Origin: Bacteroidia bacterium
GTDB taxonomy: Bacteria; Bacteroidota; Bacteroidia; SpSt-205
Direction of reading: 5' to 3'
Length of the DNA: 52,176 nt
NCBI GenBank assembly: GCA_026413325.1
Contig: JANZYW010000008.1
Location: 1 to 52,176 of the forward strand
In this document: piece by piece, positions 27,314 through 37,191 of the stretch
Numbering within the stretch: position 1 is the first letter of the stretch
How the letters are laid out: every line of letters begins with the position of its first letter
Notes under the pieces: generated by a model
Seen by the model: only the letters and a program-made list of their open reading frames with translations
Database searches by the model: none
Told to the model about the DNA's origin: nothing
Made by a program: the position numbers and the translations under genes

Positions 27314-29213
27314 CTTTCTGGATAGATTCCACTGCCTCCTGTAGAGGAACGTCGGTTTTTTGGGTTCGTGTCTGCCGATCTCGTATGGAAACCGTCCGCA
27401 GCTCTGCCTCTTTAGCCCCGACGACCCATATGAAAGGCACCTTTTCTTGCTCCGCTAAGCGAATCTTTTTGCCCAGCTTTTCATCTGAATGGTCTATCTC
27501 GCAGCGAATACCTGCCCCCAAAAGAAGCTGTGCCACCTCATCCGCATATGAGTAGAACTTCTCACTCACAGGCAGAACCTTTACCTGGACAGGAGCAAGC
27601 CAGAGAGGGAGCTCGCCAGCGGTATGCTCCAATAGCACACCGATGAAGCGCTCAAAAGAACCCAAAATCGCTCGATGTATCATGACGGGAACATGCGGCT
27701 GACCGTCTACCCCGATATACTCCAGCCCAAACCGCTGCGGCATAGAGAAATCTAACTGGATAGTACCTAACTGCCATCGGCGCCGCAAACTGTCTCGAAC
27801 CACAAAATCTATCTTAGGCCCATAAAAAGCTCCATCTCCTGGATTAATTTGGTAAGCTACCCCCGCCATCTGAAGGGCAGTTTCCAGAGCCCTTTCCGCT
27901 TGCCCCCATAACTCTATCGATCCAATGTACTTCTCTGGTCGCGTAGAGAGATACACCTCCCTTTCACCGAACCCAAATGTCGAGTAGACCTCATCTATAA
28001 GCCGCAAGAGAGCTCCGATTTCGGACTGGATCTGGTCAGCGGTGCAGTAAATATGGGCATCATCTTGGGTAAAAGCACGAACTCGGAAAAGACCTGTCAG
28101 CACGCCTGAGAGCTCATGCCGATGTACCAAACCAAACTCAAAAAGACGCAAAGGAAGATCTCGGTAAGAGCGAAGGTGGGTACGATAGATAATCGTACTG
28201 CCGGGACAGTTCATGGGTTTCACAGCGAAAGGCTGCTCGTCTATCTGGGTGAAGTACATATTTTCCCGATAGTTCTCATAGTGGCCAGACTGCTCCCATA
28301 ACCGCTGGGTCAGGATGAGGGGTGTTTTGATCTCTTCGTAGCCATACCGCAGGAGCTTTTTTCTGAGCCATTCCTGAAGCGTATTGAGGAGACGCATGCC
28401 CTTCGGATGCCAAAAAGGGAAGCCTGGGCCCTCCTCATGAAAAGAAAAAAGATCCAACTGCCTGCCGATAAGTCGATGATCCCGTCTTGCAGCCTCCTCT
28501 AAAGCGTGGAGATACTCTTGTAACAAAGATTCCTCCGGAAAACTAATCGCATAAACGCGAGTAAGCTGCGGATTTCGACTGTCCCCCCTCCAGTACGCAC
28601 CAGCCAGTGAGAGAACCTTCACTGCCTTGATCGGTCCTGAATGCCACAAATGAGGACCTTTACATAGGTCCGAAAAACCCCCGGAGTCATAAAAAGTAAT
28701 GTCCTCTGGAGGTAGCTCTCGAATAAGCTCCACTTTATAGGGATTGTTACGAGACTGGTAATACAGAATCGCTTCTTCTTGAGATACTCTACGTCGAATA
28801 AAAAATTCAGGTTGAGAAGCGAGTTCTAAGAATTTTTTTTCTATACGGGGGAAATCATCTGGCGTCGGACCCCGAGAGCCGAAGTCTACATCATAATAGA
28901 AACCATTTTCCACAGGAGGACCGATAGTGAGTTTCGCATCAGGCCAAAGACTCAGGAGCGCCTCTGCCAGTAGATGGGCGCTTGAGTGCCAGAAAACATA
29001 GCGAGCTTCTGACGCTTCCCAGCCCAGAAGCTCAAAATCCGATGCATCACCTACGGGAGCACTGAGCTCATGCAAAGCACCCCCTGTTTTTGCAGTCAGT
29101 ATTTCGGTTCCCGCAGGTAAATCTAATCGTTCTAATACAGCATAAAGGGGTTCGTGAGGGTTCGCCTCTGCTTCCCAGTTTCTTCCCTTCCAGTGAAGGG
29201 TAACCAGCGCCAT
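27294..29213 (-). CDS. thrS: Threonyl-tRNA synthetase
   Basis: TGS domain, FWHSSAHLLAEAL, PMNCPGSTIIYRT, RHELSGVLTGLFRVRAFTQDDAHIYC; start trimmed to MALVTLHWKGRNWE, 6 nt after TAGCTTTG. Confidence 0.96.
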   Translation of the reverse strand: MALVTLHWKGRNWEAEANPHEPLYAVLERLDLPAGTEILTAKTGGALHELSAPVGDASDFELLGWEASEARYVFWHSSAHLLAEALLSLWPDAKLTIGPPVENGFYYDVDFGSRGPTPDDFPRIEKKFLELASQPEFFIRRRVSQEEAILYYQSRNNPYKVELIRELPPEDITFYDSGGFSDLCKGPHLWHSGPIKAVKVLSLAGAYWRGDSRNPQLTRVYAISFPEESLLQEYLHALEEAARRDHRLIGRQLDLFSFHEEGPGFPFWHPKGMRLLNTLQEWLRKKLLRYGYEEIKTPLILTQRLWEQSGHYENYRENMYFTQIDEQPFAVKPMNCPGSTIIYRTHLRSYRDLPLRLFEFGLVHRHELSGVLTGLFRVRAFTQDDAHIYCTADQIQSEIGALLRLIDEVYSTFGFGEREVYLSTRPEKYIGSIELWGQAERALETALQMAGVAYQINPGDGAFYGPKIDFVVRDSLRRRWQLGTIQLDFSMPQRFGLEYIGVDGQPHVPVMIHRAILGSFERFIGVLLEHTAGELPLWLAPVQVKVLPVSEKFYSYADEVAQLLLGAGIRCEIDHSDEKLGKKIRLAEQEKVPFIWVVGAKEAELRTVSIRDRQTRTQKTDVPLQEAVESIQKEASLPL

Positions 29214-29219
29214 AGTCGG

Positions 29220-29227
29220 CAAAGCTA
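29220..29227 (-). promoter_or_regulatory. -7 element TAGCTTTG, 6 nt before thrS start
   Basis: Exact TAnnTTTG. Confidence 0.7.
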
Positions 29228-30412
29228 CGAAAGCAAAGGTGCCCGTGAAAGCCGACGGATCTGCCATCCCGATAAAAGAGCGCTTGTGAGAGCCGCTGCA
29301 GCCAGTCCTCCCAGGTATATCCATAGATTTTCCTTAGCTACTGCGTAGAAAAGGATAGCCACGGCTAAACCTCCTGCATAAGCCAAGCTGTAAGCGTGGA
29401 TATGCCCCCTTGCAGAGAGTAAGTTAGGTAAAAGCAGCGCTTCCGTACTCCAGAGGAAGCCCACTCCTATGGCCACCCAATAGTACGGTCGAGCCGAGAG
29501 GTAGCTTTCCCCCGGAAAAATGGTCCATCCCATGCCTAAGAGGACCAGTCCAATGCCGATCAGAGCTGCAAGCCCCCAGAGACGTAATCGCTGCTTCTGA
29601 TAAAGCACGTGCGGAGCCTGCACACTTCGCACCCAAGCCGGGTAAAAATAGATAACCCCCTGGGCAAAAAGAGCACGGAGATTCAAAGGAAGAAGGGTGG
29701 CCCACCTCCAGAGTGCCATCAAAGTAGGAGAGGCACTGTGCCAGCCGAGGAACCAGGAGGGTAAAAAGAAAATAGCCTCCAGTGCCCAGTTTCCCCACAG
29801 AGAGCGCCATCCAAACTGAAGAAAACCCGGATATTCTCGAGAGGCTGCCTTTCCCGCCCGTATAAAGTACCTCGAAACAGGGAAGAGAAGCCATAAAGGC
29901 TGTAACACACGTACCATAGCTGCTCCTCCTATCCCCCACTGCCAAGTCAGCCCGACCAGCAGAAGCATCCAGCTTCCCGTAGACCACAGCTGCCAGTGAA
30001 TGAGTCGTTCGTTCTCATATCGACCCCTTAGATAGGTCCTCAGCACTTCCGCCATTAAGAAAGCCGGTAAAGCGGGGATATAGGCCCAGACCAGCACACA
30101 TACCTGGGTAGGCACTGTCATACTTATGGCTCCCAATAGAAATACACCGAAGGCCGCCCAGAGGCCCATCCACATAAAAGCCTTCCGCAATAAGCTCTCA
30201 CCTTCACTCACGTAAAGAGCGCTGTAGCGCAGCAAGGCCGCAGGTATGCCCCCATGACTCAAAGTAGCTACTCCCGTGTAGAGAGCGGTCGCCCAGCTCC
30301 ACCGCCCAAACTCTTCTACGGAAAGAAACACGGTTAGGATAAGAGCCTCTAAAAGAGGCTGCCCTCGATGGATCAAAATAGCAGCCAAATACGACAGTGC
30401 ATCTCGCTTCAC
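29225..30412 (-). CDS. Polysaccharide flippase-like (MOP superfamily) membrane protein
   Basis: Multi-TM; LSVEEFGRWSWATALYTGVATLSHGGIPAALLRYSA; GTG start 4 nt after TACTTTTG. Confidence 0.75.
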   Translation of the reverse strand: MKRDALSYLAAILIHRGQPLLEALILTVFLSVEEFGRWSWATALYTGVATLSHGGIPAALLRYSALYVSEGESLLRKAFMWMGLWAAFGVFLLGAISMTVPTQVCVLVWAYIPALPAFLMAEVLRTYLRGRYENERLIHWQLWSTGSWMLLLVGLTWQWGIGGAAMVRVLQPLWLLFPVSRYFIRAGKAASREYPGFLQFGWRSLWGNWALEAIFFLPSWFLGWHSASPTLMALWRWATLLPLNLRALFAQGVIYFYPAWVRSVQAPHVLYQKQRLRLWGLAALIGIGLVLLGMGWTIFPGESYLSARPYYWVAIGVGFLWSTEALLLPNLLSARGHIHAYSLAYAGGLAVAILFYAVAKENLWIYLGGLAAAALTSALLSGWQIRRLSRAPLLS

Positions 30413-30416
30413 CTAC

Positions 30417-30424
30417 CAAAAGTA
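30417..30424 (-). promoter_or_regulatory. -7 element TACTTTTG, 4 nt before flippase GTG
   Basis: Exact TAnnTTTG. Confidence 0.75.
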
Positions 30425-30464
30425 GGATACCTTTTCCCACCTTTAAACCAGAAAGCCTCTCAAG

Positions 30465-30472
30465 TACCTTTG
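30465..30472 (+). promoter_or_regulatory. -7 element TACCTTTG, 3 nt before methyltransferase GTG
   Basis: Exact TAnnTTTG. Confidence 0.7.
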
Positions 30473-30475
30473 CGT

Positions 30476-31330
30476 GTGGAGTACCAAGCTATCACTCCTT
30501 CCTGGGAGGAAGAATATACACTCGTGGACTTTGGAGAGGGGTGGAGGTGGGAAATATGGGGAAAAATCAGTGTACAGCGCCCGGATACGTGGGCTATCGG
30601 GAAACCTTCTTTTCCTCGAAGCCGCTGGGAAGCAGCTCACACCTACCATCCCAGTGGAAGCTACGAAGGTCAGTGGGATCCCCCCCTCCCCGAAAAGTGG
30701 CCCTTAAAGTATCCAAAAGTCGCTCATATGCAGCTGTGGGCAAGAAGGGGACGCTTCAAGCATCTCGGCTTTTTCCCCGAACAGGGAGCCCATTGGGAGT
30801 GGTTGTACGACTGGCTGAAAGACCGTCCGGGAGCTCGCGTGCTCAACCTATTCGCATACACCGGCGGAGCATCCATCGCTGCTGCCCTGGCGGGAGCCCG
30901 AGTCACTCACGTGGACTCCAGCAAAAGCGCACTCACCTGGGCTGCCGAAAACGCACAGCTCAATCGTATACAAACCATCCGATGGATCCCTGAGGATGCC
31001 CGCAAGTTTGTCAGACGAGCCGTCCAGCGCAGAGAAACTTACCACGCTATCCTCATCGACCCTCCAGCATATGGGATCGGCGCAGAAGGTCAAAGATGGA
31101 TACTCGAAAAAGACTTACCCCTCCTCTTATCCCTACTGTCTTCTCTGCTCTCCCCACAAGAAGGACTCCTCCTTATCAACGTGTACAGTGCTGGGCTCTC
31201 ACCCCTTACCTTGTGGCGACTGGTCTCTGAGACCCTCTCTCTCCCCACCCCCCAGCTTGGAGAGCTGGCACTGCGTTCCAGCACAGGAAGGTTGCTTAGC
31301 ACAGGTATCTACCTCCGAACTACCTGGTAG
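30476..31330 (+). CDS. Class I SAM-dependent methyltransferase (RlmI/RlmK-like core)
   Basis: RVLNLFAYTGGASIAAALAGARVTHVDSSKSALTWAAENAQLN...IDPPAYGIGAEG; start placed at GTG 30476, 3 nt after TACCTTTG, rather than ATG 30368. Confidence 0.88.
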   Translation: MEYQAITPSWEEEYTLVDFGEGWRWEIWGKISVQRPDTWAIGKPSFPRSRWEAAHTYHPSGSYEGQWDPPLPEKWPLKYPKVAHMQLWARRGRFKHLGFFPEQGAHWEWLYDWLKDRPGARVLNLFAYTGGASIAAALAGARVTHVDSSKSALTWAAENAQLNRIQTIRWIPEDARKFVRRAVQRRETYHAILIDPPAYGIGAEGQRWILEKDLPLLLSLLSSLLSPQEGLLLINVYSAGLSPLTLWRLVSETLSLPTPQLGELALRSSTGRLLSTGIYLRTTW

Positions 31331-31378
31331 GCTGAGAAAGACGAACCCCACATACGCTAAAAGCGTTATATTTACATT

Positions 31379-32479
31379 ATGAACTATCTCCTTTTTCATG
31401 CGCCGCTACCTCGCAATACCCAAGAAGAGAAGTTCCAGCGGCTCCTTTCCCTCTTCTTAGACCTTCTCATGAAAACGGGCGGGAATGTATCTGAAGCCCT
31501 ACGATGGCTTGCCTATTTCGATAAAAGGCATAATTTAACTGACTCGACCTATACGATGGGTGACTTTCTTAAAGATCTCAAGAAAAGAGGATATATCGAT
31601 GAAGGGAACTCCAACCAGGCCGTGTACGTACCTTCCGCCAAGGCACAAATAGAGATTCGACAGCGAAGTTTAGAGGAAATTTTTACCTCTCTCCGTTCTG
31701 GAGGTCTAGGAGATCACCCCCTTCCCAAGTCGGGACCAGGTGATGACCTGAGCTACGAGAGTAGGCCCTATGAGTTCGGGGACAAACTGGAGCACCTGCA
31801 CCTCACTGAGACACTTAACAATGCTTACCTTCATCATGGATTGGATGATTTTCAGCTCACTTCGCAAGATCTTACCGTTTACCAGACAGAAGAAAAGACC
31901 CTTACCGCCACATATGTACTCATAGATGCCTCACATTCGATGGTGCTCTATGGCGAAGATCGCATTACTCCCGCCAAAAAGGTCGCTCTCGCTCTCGCAG
32001 AGCTGATTCGCCGTCGATATCCCAAAGACCTCCTTTTCATCGGGGCTTTTGGAGACTATGCATGGCAAGTCGAGTTAAACCAGGTACCCTTTCTCCAAGC
32101 CGGACCTTATCATACCAACACTCGTGATGCCATCGCCATGGCCCTCGGCACACTTGTGCGAACAAAAGCAACCAACAAGCAGATTTTTCTGATAACAGAT
32201 GGGAAACCCACTTGTATACGAGAAGGAGGCAGATACTATAGAAATAGCTTCGGGTTAGATCCCAAAATCGTAAATAAAACGCTGGAAATGGCCGACAAAG
32301 CTCGAAGAGAACGAATCACCATCACCACATTCATGATTGCAAAAGATACCTACCTTCAGCGATTTGTCCAGCGTTTCACCCAAGTGAATCGAGGACGAGC
32401 TTACTACGCCCATCCACAAAAAGTAGGGCTCTTCGTTTTTGAGGATTTTATTCGGAACCGTTGGAAGGAGCTTCGTTAG
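31379..32479 (+). CDS. VWA domain-containing protein
   Basis: MIDAS-like YVLIDASHSMVLYGEDRITPAKKVALALAELIRRRY...QIFLITDGKPTCI. Confidence 0.88.
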   Translation: MNYLLFHAPLPRNTQEEKFQRLLSLFLDLLMKTGGNVSEALRWLAYFDKRHNLTDSTYTMGDFLKDLKKRGYIDEGNSNQAVYVPSAKAQIEIRQRSLEEIFTSLRSGGLGDHPLPKSGPGDDLSYESRPYEFGDKLEHLHLTETLNNAYLHHGLDDFQLTSQDLTVYQTEEKTLTATYVLIDASHSMVLYGEDRITPAKKVALALAELIRRRYPKDLLFIGAFGDYAWQVELNQVPFLQAGPYHTNTRDAIAMALGTLVRTKATNKQIFLITDGKPTCIREGGRYYRNSFGLDPKIVNKTLEMADKARRERITITTFMIAKDTYLQRFVQRFTQVNRGRAYYAHPQKVGLFVFEDFIRNRWKELR

Positions 32480-33809
32480 AAATAGGTAAAACCGTATCTC
32501 TCTTTTCCTGTGGAGGAGAAGGGGCGCTCGCCGTATCAGAGGGTGGAACAGGGGCTGGTAAGGGAGGTAAAGGCGATAAGGGACGCTTGGAGGGAGACGC
32601 TTCTTCGGGCAAGGGAGGAAGAGCGGCCTGAGGATCCCGTCGAACGGCCCACAACAAGTTGCTTTGGCCTGGTACAGTATGATAGCCGATAGTAAAAGGT
32701 AGACGACGAACGGGATAAGTACGATACGCTTGCCATAAATCATTTTGGTACTTGCTGCGGAAAAGAGCGATAGGCTGATGATATACGCCATATAGCTGCA
32801 CCCTCCAAGCAGCGGTATCAAAATACCGATAAGGTATGCCTGTATCTTCCTGCAGAAGAGCTACGCTTTGCGAAAGGATGAGTCTTCGCATTTCAGAGAA
32901 ATCGGGGCCAAAAAGAAGATAAGAAGCGGATTTAATGAGAGTAACGCAGGGTCTTAGGCTACTCAGAAAGTCCTTGCTCCCTGTCTGACGTTCTATACCA
33001 CTATTTGCCGCATTGAGACTCAAGTAGATGACTTCTTGGACGGGTTCATTAGGGAGGCCTATCTCAAAGCGCAGACCCGTTATAGGATCATCCCATGCAG
33101 ATTGGGGAGGCTTGCGTGTCCCTCCTTTGAGGGTGTCTATGGTTCCTCCATTCTTGAGATAGATATGCTGGACGGAATAAATAGAGTGGCCTGTACGAGC
33201 AAAGAGAGCCAAAAAAACAGGCAAAAGCCCCCTAACCTTGCCGTGGGCCAACTGCACTTGCATATCCTTTGTCTTGAAGAAGGAGAGACGAAGAAGGTCT
33301 CCTAAGGTAGCCAAGGTACCCTGCAGGTTTCGAGCTATGTCTTGGGGAGAGAGAAGGCTCAGTTCATGAGGGTCCCCTTCCTGCTCTAAACCGAAAAAGA
33401 CATAGCGATTCCCTTTTGGATAGACATAGTAGAGGGTGGGCCAGTCCGCCCCGCTAAATGGATAAAAAACAGTACCTTTCCATTCGTGATAGGGCTCTAA
33501 CTCTCGAGCTGCCCAAGGAGAGAGCGAGTCATACAAAGCCTTCTTGCGAACCTCCCATAGATGGGACAGCCGTTGTGCATATACCTTCCATGCACTATCT
33601 CGAAGAGCATTTCTCCAATAGAGGGTATCTTTGGGAGGTATCCCACCGAGGAGACGAGATAAATCGGTCCAGTAGGGATGGACAGCAAGGCGGGTTGGAG
33701 GAGAATCAGAACGTTTTTGAGAGGAAACAGCATTGCGAGATTCAGACTTCTGTGAAGTGGACTGGCATCCTACTAAAAAAGCCAGAAATAGGAAAACTTT
33801 CGGGCTCAT
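32448..33809 (-). CDS. Hypothetical lipoprotein with proline-rich C-terminus
   Basis: MSPKVFLFLAFLVGCQSTS lipobox; ATGA overlap with the APC permease stop; C-terminal PLSPLPPLPAPVPPSDTASAPSPPQ. Confidence 0.8.
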   Translation of the reverse strand: MSPKVFLFLAFLVGCQSTSQKSESRNAVSSQKRSDSPPTRLAVHPYWTDLSRLLGGIPPKDTLYWRNALRDSAWKVYAQRLSHLWEVRKKALYDSLSPWAARELEPYHEWKGTVFYPFSGADWPTLYYVYPKGNRYVFFGLEQEGDPHELSLLSPQDIARNLQGTLATLGDLLRLSFFKTKDMQVQLAHGKVRGLLPVFLALFARTGHSIYSVQHIYLKNGGTIDTLKGGTRKPPQSAWDDPITGLRFEIGLPNEPVQEVIYLSLNAANSGIERQTGSKDFLSSLRPCVTLIKSASYLLFGPDFSEMRRLILSQSVALLQEDTGIPYRYFDTAAWRVQLYGVYHQPIALFRSKYQNDLWQAYRTYPVRRLPFTIGYHTVPGQSNLLWAVRRDPQAALPPLPEEASPSKRPLSPLPPLPAPVPPSDTASAPSPPQEKRDTVLPISNEAPSNGSE

Positions 33810-35059
33810 CGGCGCAGCCAAAGGTAAGAACTCCCAACCGCTGCTACGGTAAGTAAACCCGCTACACTTTCCCAAGGACGTTCCCATAGATTGTTGCCCA
33901 CCATCCAGGCCGTGAGGGCTACATAAAAGATACCTAGTGTCCAAGGCAACGATTTCTCTCTTTTATGCTTGAGAAAAAGTCCAGCAACGGTCAGGCCAGC
34001 GGAGAGGGAAAGAGTAAATCCAATATAGTTCATCACTGCATCAAACGCCGCTGAGAAAAGAAATAAGCCTGCTAAGAAAGCCACTAATATCAGAGAACGC
34101 ACAGGAGCCCCAGCTGGATTGCGCGCAGCGAGAAATCGCAGCTTAGGATAATCTTCTCCCATTACCCCCAGAACACGAGGAGCTATCATCGTCATCGCAC
34201 TGACCGAAGATACCAATGCCAAACTCACTCCCCATCCGAAAAGACGCTCCCCTACCTCGCCCCATAACTTGTATGCAAGCAGCCTTCCCACCGCCACTTG
34301 CCCAGCGAGTTCGGCTATCGGTACATTCCGCAGCAAAGCATAATTAAAGAGAACATACAACCCCATGACCAGCAAAGTACCCGTCAGAATCGCACGAGGT
34401 ACCACTCGGGTCGCATGGGGAACCTCACTCATGATATAAGCGGCAGCATTCCACCCCGAGTAGGCAAAAGAAATAAATATCAAAGAAACCGCCGAAACTC
34501 GAAGCACATCCCATGATAAACGAGGACAACTTAGCGGTTCTTTCGGTCCTGAACTGTAGAACAAAGCCCCTCCAATAAGCCCCAAAAGAAGTGCCATCTT
34601 AACGAGTACGAATGCATTTTGAATACGAGCCCCCCGGGTCAGCCCCAAAGAATGTACACCCACCAACACAGCGATGAGACCCGTAGCAGCCATTTTTCTC
34701 TGTATATCAGTAAGTGGTAAAGGCAGATAAGCCCCGAAAGCATACGCTGAAGCAGCTATGGGAGCGGCAAAGCCAGCTATGAGTGATATGAGCCCTGCGA
34801 GATAGCCTACGACAGGATGGTAAAGTATCCCCAAGAAATGATACTCCCCCCCAGAACGGGGATATCGCTTGGCCAACTCTGCATACGCTAATCCCCCTCC
34901 CAGCGCAGCTATACCGCCCAGAAGCCAAAGGAAAAGCACAGCCATGCCCGCAGGAAGTTCTGCCACAATAAAACCAGTAGTCGTGTAAATTCCCGTACCA
35001 ATCATGTTGGCTACCACCAAAAAGGTGGCAGACCCCCATCCGAACTTCTCAGAAGCCAC
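33806..35059 (-). CDS. APC family amino acid permease
   Basis: GWGSATFLVVANMIGTGIYTTTGFIVAELPAG...AKRYPRSGGEYHFL; GTG start 4 nt after TACTTTTG. Confidence 0.92.
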   Translation of the reverse strand: MASEKFGWGSATFLVVANMIGTGIYTTTGFIVAELPAGMAVLFLWLLGGIAALGGGLAYAELAKRYPRSGGEYHFLGILYHPVVGYLAGLISLIAGFAAPIAASAYAFGAYLPLPLTDIQRKMAATGLIAVLVGVHSLGLTRGARIQNAFVLVKMALLLGLIGGALFYSSGPKEPLSCPRLSWDVLRVSAVSLIFISFAYSGWNAAAYIMSEVPHATRVVPRAILTGTLLVMGLYVLFNYALLRNVPIAELAGQVAVGRLLAYKLWGEVGERLFGWGVSLALVSSVSAMTMIAPRVLGVMGEDYPKLRFLAARNPAGAPVRSLILVAFLAGLFLFSAAFDAVMNYIGFTLSLSAGLTVAGLFLKHKREKSLPWTLGIFYVALTAWMVGNNLWERPWESVAGLLTVAAVGSSYLWLRR

Positions 35060-35063
35060 CCCA

Positions 35064-35071
35064 CAAAAGTA
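35064..35071 (-). promoter_or_regulatory. -7 element TACTTTTG, 4 nt before APC permease GTG
   Basis: Exact TAnnTTTG. Confidence 0.75.
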
Positions 35072-35109
35072 GATGTGACAGAGAGAAAAAAGCCTCTATA
35101 CAGAGTTCC

Positions 35110-35117
35110 TACCTTTG
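35110..35117 (+). promoter_or_regulatory. -7 element TACCTTTG, 5 nt before gmk GTG
   Basis: Exact TAnnTTTG. Confidence 0.75.
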
Positions 35118-35122
35118 CCAGG

Positions 35123-35680
35123 GTGAAAGCCCTTCTTCTCACGGGCCCCAGCGGCTCTGGAAAAACCACATTGGCCCAAGCTCTCCTTCTTCGCTATCCG
35201 CAGCTTGCCTTTTCGATATCTGCGACGACGAGGCCTCCTCGTCCTGGAGAGGTGCCCGGCAAAGACTACTACTTCTTGGAGGAGACAGAGTTCGAAGCGG
35301 AAATACAAAAGGGAGGATTCGTAGAGTGGGAAAAGCTGTTTTCAGGTCATCGCTATGGAACGCTCAGGCGGGAGTTAGAACGCATTCATTCCACGGGTAA
35401 AATACCTCTCTTCGTAAAAGATGTGAAAGGAACTCTCTCCCTCAAAAACACCTTGGGAAAAGAGGCTATCTCCGTCTTTGTACTTCCGCCTTCCATAGAG
35501 GCTTTGCGAGAACGCCTTCTCAAAAGAGGATATACTACGGATACTGACCTAAGAGAAAGGCTTACTCGAGCAGAAGAAGAGATGCAAATGCTTCCTCGAT
35601 TTGATTATGTGCTCTATAATGAAGACCTTCCCAAAGCTCTGGCCCGACTGGACATTCTCCTAAAGCGTTACCTTTCATGA
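35123..35680 (+). CDS. gmk: Guanylate kinase
   Basis: LLLTGPSGSGKTTLAQALLLRYPQLAFSISATTRPPRPGEVPGKDYYFLEE; start re-placed to GTG 35123, 5 nt after TACCTTTG. Confidence 0.95.
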   Translation: MKALLLTGPSGSGKTTLAQALLLRYPQLAFSISATTRPPRPGEVPGKDYYFLEETEFEAEIQKGGFVEWEKLFSGHRYGTLRRELERIHSTGKIPLFVKDVKGTLSLKNTLGKEAISVFVLPPSIEALRERLLKRGYTTDTDLRERLTRAEEEMQMLPRFDYVLYNEDLPKALARLDILLKRYLS

Positions 35681-36255
35681 AAGTGGGGCTATTTTTCGGT
35701 TCTTTTAATCCAATACACATCGGCCATCTCATCGTAGCTCGATACTGGCTTAATGAGACCGATCTGGACCAACTGTGGCTCATCGTTTCCCCACACAATC
35801 CCCATAAAGCCGCCCAGGAACTCGCCCCTGCTCCTCATCGTTTAGCGATGGCTCGTTTGGCTATCCAAGAAGATGAGCAAATCCACGTTTCAGATATAGA
35901 ATTTCATCTCCCTACCCCATCTTACACTATCCATACCCTGGATCGCCTGCAAGAGCAGTACCCGACCCACACCTGGGTCCTCCTTTTCGGATCTGACACT
36001 GCTAATACCCTCCCCACTTGGAGAGATGGAACTACTCTCCTTCAGAAATGGCCGATCTGGGTGTATCCCAGGGGAGAAGGCATACTGCATATAAATCCCC
36101 TTCCTTCTCACCTGCAGTATTTTCACGAGGCACCTCGAGTCGATCTCTCAGCTACCCAGGTCCGAAAATATATCCACCAAAGGCGTTCCATTCGATTTCT
36201 GGTTCCTATCCCCGTAGAACTCTACATTCGGGAACATGGGCTCTACCATTCGTAG
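35677..36255 (+). CDS. nadD: Nicotinate-nucleotide adenylyltransferase
   Basis: KVGLFFGSFNPIHIGHLIVARYWLNET, VSPHNPHK, SATQVRKYIHQRRSIRFLVP; ATGA overlap with gmk. Confidence 0.95.
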   Translation: MKVGLFFGSFNPIHIGHLIVARYWLNETDLDQLWLIVSPHNPHKAAQELAPAPHRLAMARLAIQEDEQIHVSDIEFHLPTPSYTIHTLDRLQEQYPTHTWVLLFGSDTANTLPTWRDGTTLLQKWPIWVYPRGEGILHINPLPSHLQYFHEAPRVDLSATQVRKYIHQRRSIRFLVPIPVELYIREHGLYHS

Positions 36256-36973
36256 TTTTCTCCCTAACCTTTTCACATTGGGAAATCTCGCTTTGGGAAG
36301 TTGGGCTATCGTGCTGAGTTACGATCGAGACTGGCAAGGTTTCGCTCTCACCCTCATCGCGGCGATGGGGTGTGACTGGTTAGACGGAGGGCTGGCACGC
36401 CTATTGAAAGCCGAATCTTCCATCGGAAAGGAGTTAGATGCACTGGCTGACCTGGTAAGTTTCGGGATCGCACCTGCTTTTGCGCTGTACAATTACCTAC
36501 GAGAACCCCTTCCTTATCTCCTCTATGGTCGCGAGGTGCGTTTCTGGATGGTAGTCGCACCATTTGCTCTTCCTCTTCTGGCCGCCTGGCGTCTGGCTCG
36601 ATTTAACGCAGCTCCCCCTACAAATAATCGCTTCTTCGAGGGATTGCCCACCCCTGCCCACGGCGCTTTCTGGGCGGGCTGGCTGCTCACTCAGCCCTCT
36701 GGACTCTGGCTTCACCCCGTTTCTTGGTTCGGACTCATTATTCTCCTTGGCGCTGCCATGGTCAGCCGATGGCCCTTTCTTTCTCTAAAGAGTAGAGAAA
36801 ATCTATCCGCCCTTTCTCTCTTAGTCCCCCTCGCATTCCTCATAGGGGGGTTTTGTTTTTCCCTCGACCCTTCTATCATCCCCCCTGCACTCTTATGCTT
36901 GTACGGAGGAGGGAGTGTCCTCGTAGCTCTTCTATCCAAAGGCAAAGATACCCAATCTGTGTCAGGACACTAA
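36236..36973 (+). CDS. pssA: CDP-diacylglycerol--serine O-phosphatidyltransferase
   Basis: CDP-alcohol motif DWLDGGLARLLKAESSIGKELDALADLVSFGIAPAF. Confidence 0.93.
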   Translation: MGSTIRSFLPNLFTLGNLALGSWAIVLSYDRDWQGFALTLIAAMGCDWLDGGLARLLKAESSIGKELDALADLVSFGIAPAFALYNYLREPLPYLLYGREVRFWMVVAPFALPLLAAWRLARFNAAPPTNNRFFEGLPTPAHGAFWAGWLLTQPSGLWLHPVSWFGLIILLGAAMVSRWPFLSLKSRENLSALSLLVPLAFLIGGFCFSLDPSIIPPALLCLYGGGSVLVALLSKGKDTQSVSGH

Positions 36974-36977
36974 GCAG

Positions 36978-36997
36978 GCCTTCCTCTATCGGGAGGC
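36978..36997. terminator. Hairpin just downstream of pssA (7-bp stem), possible terminator
   Basis: GCCTTCC-TCTATC-GGGAGGC; no clear U-tract. Confidence 0.35.
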
Positions 36998-37191
36998 GAT
37001 GGACATTATATTCCTCTCTGAGGCATTGACGCAAGCTGCGCAAATGAGAAGTCAGCGGGATAGCAATCCGACCTTTTCATCTGTATAAAGAGGGGTCAAA
37101 AAAAGCAGGCGTAGTGTACAGACAGCGTCAGGGAGTAGATTCTATATCTGGCTAGTCTATCTACTATGCTGGCACCGGCAACTCGTAGCCG

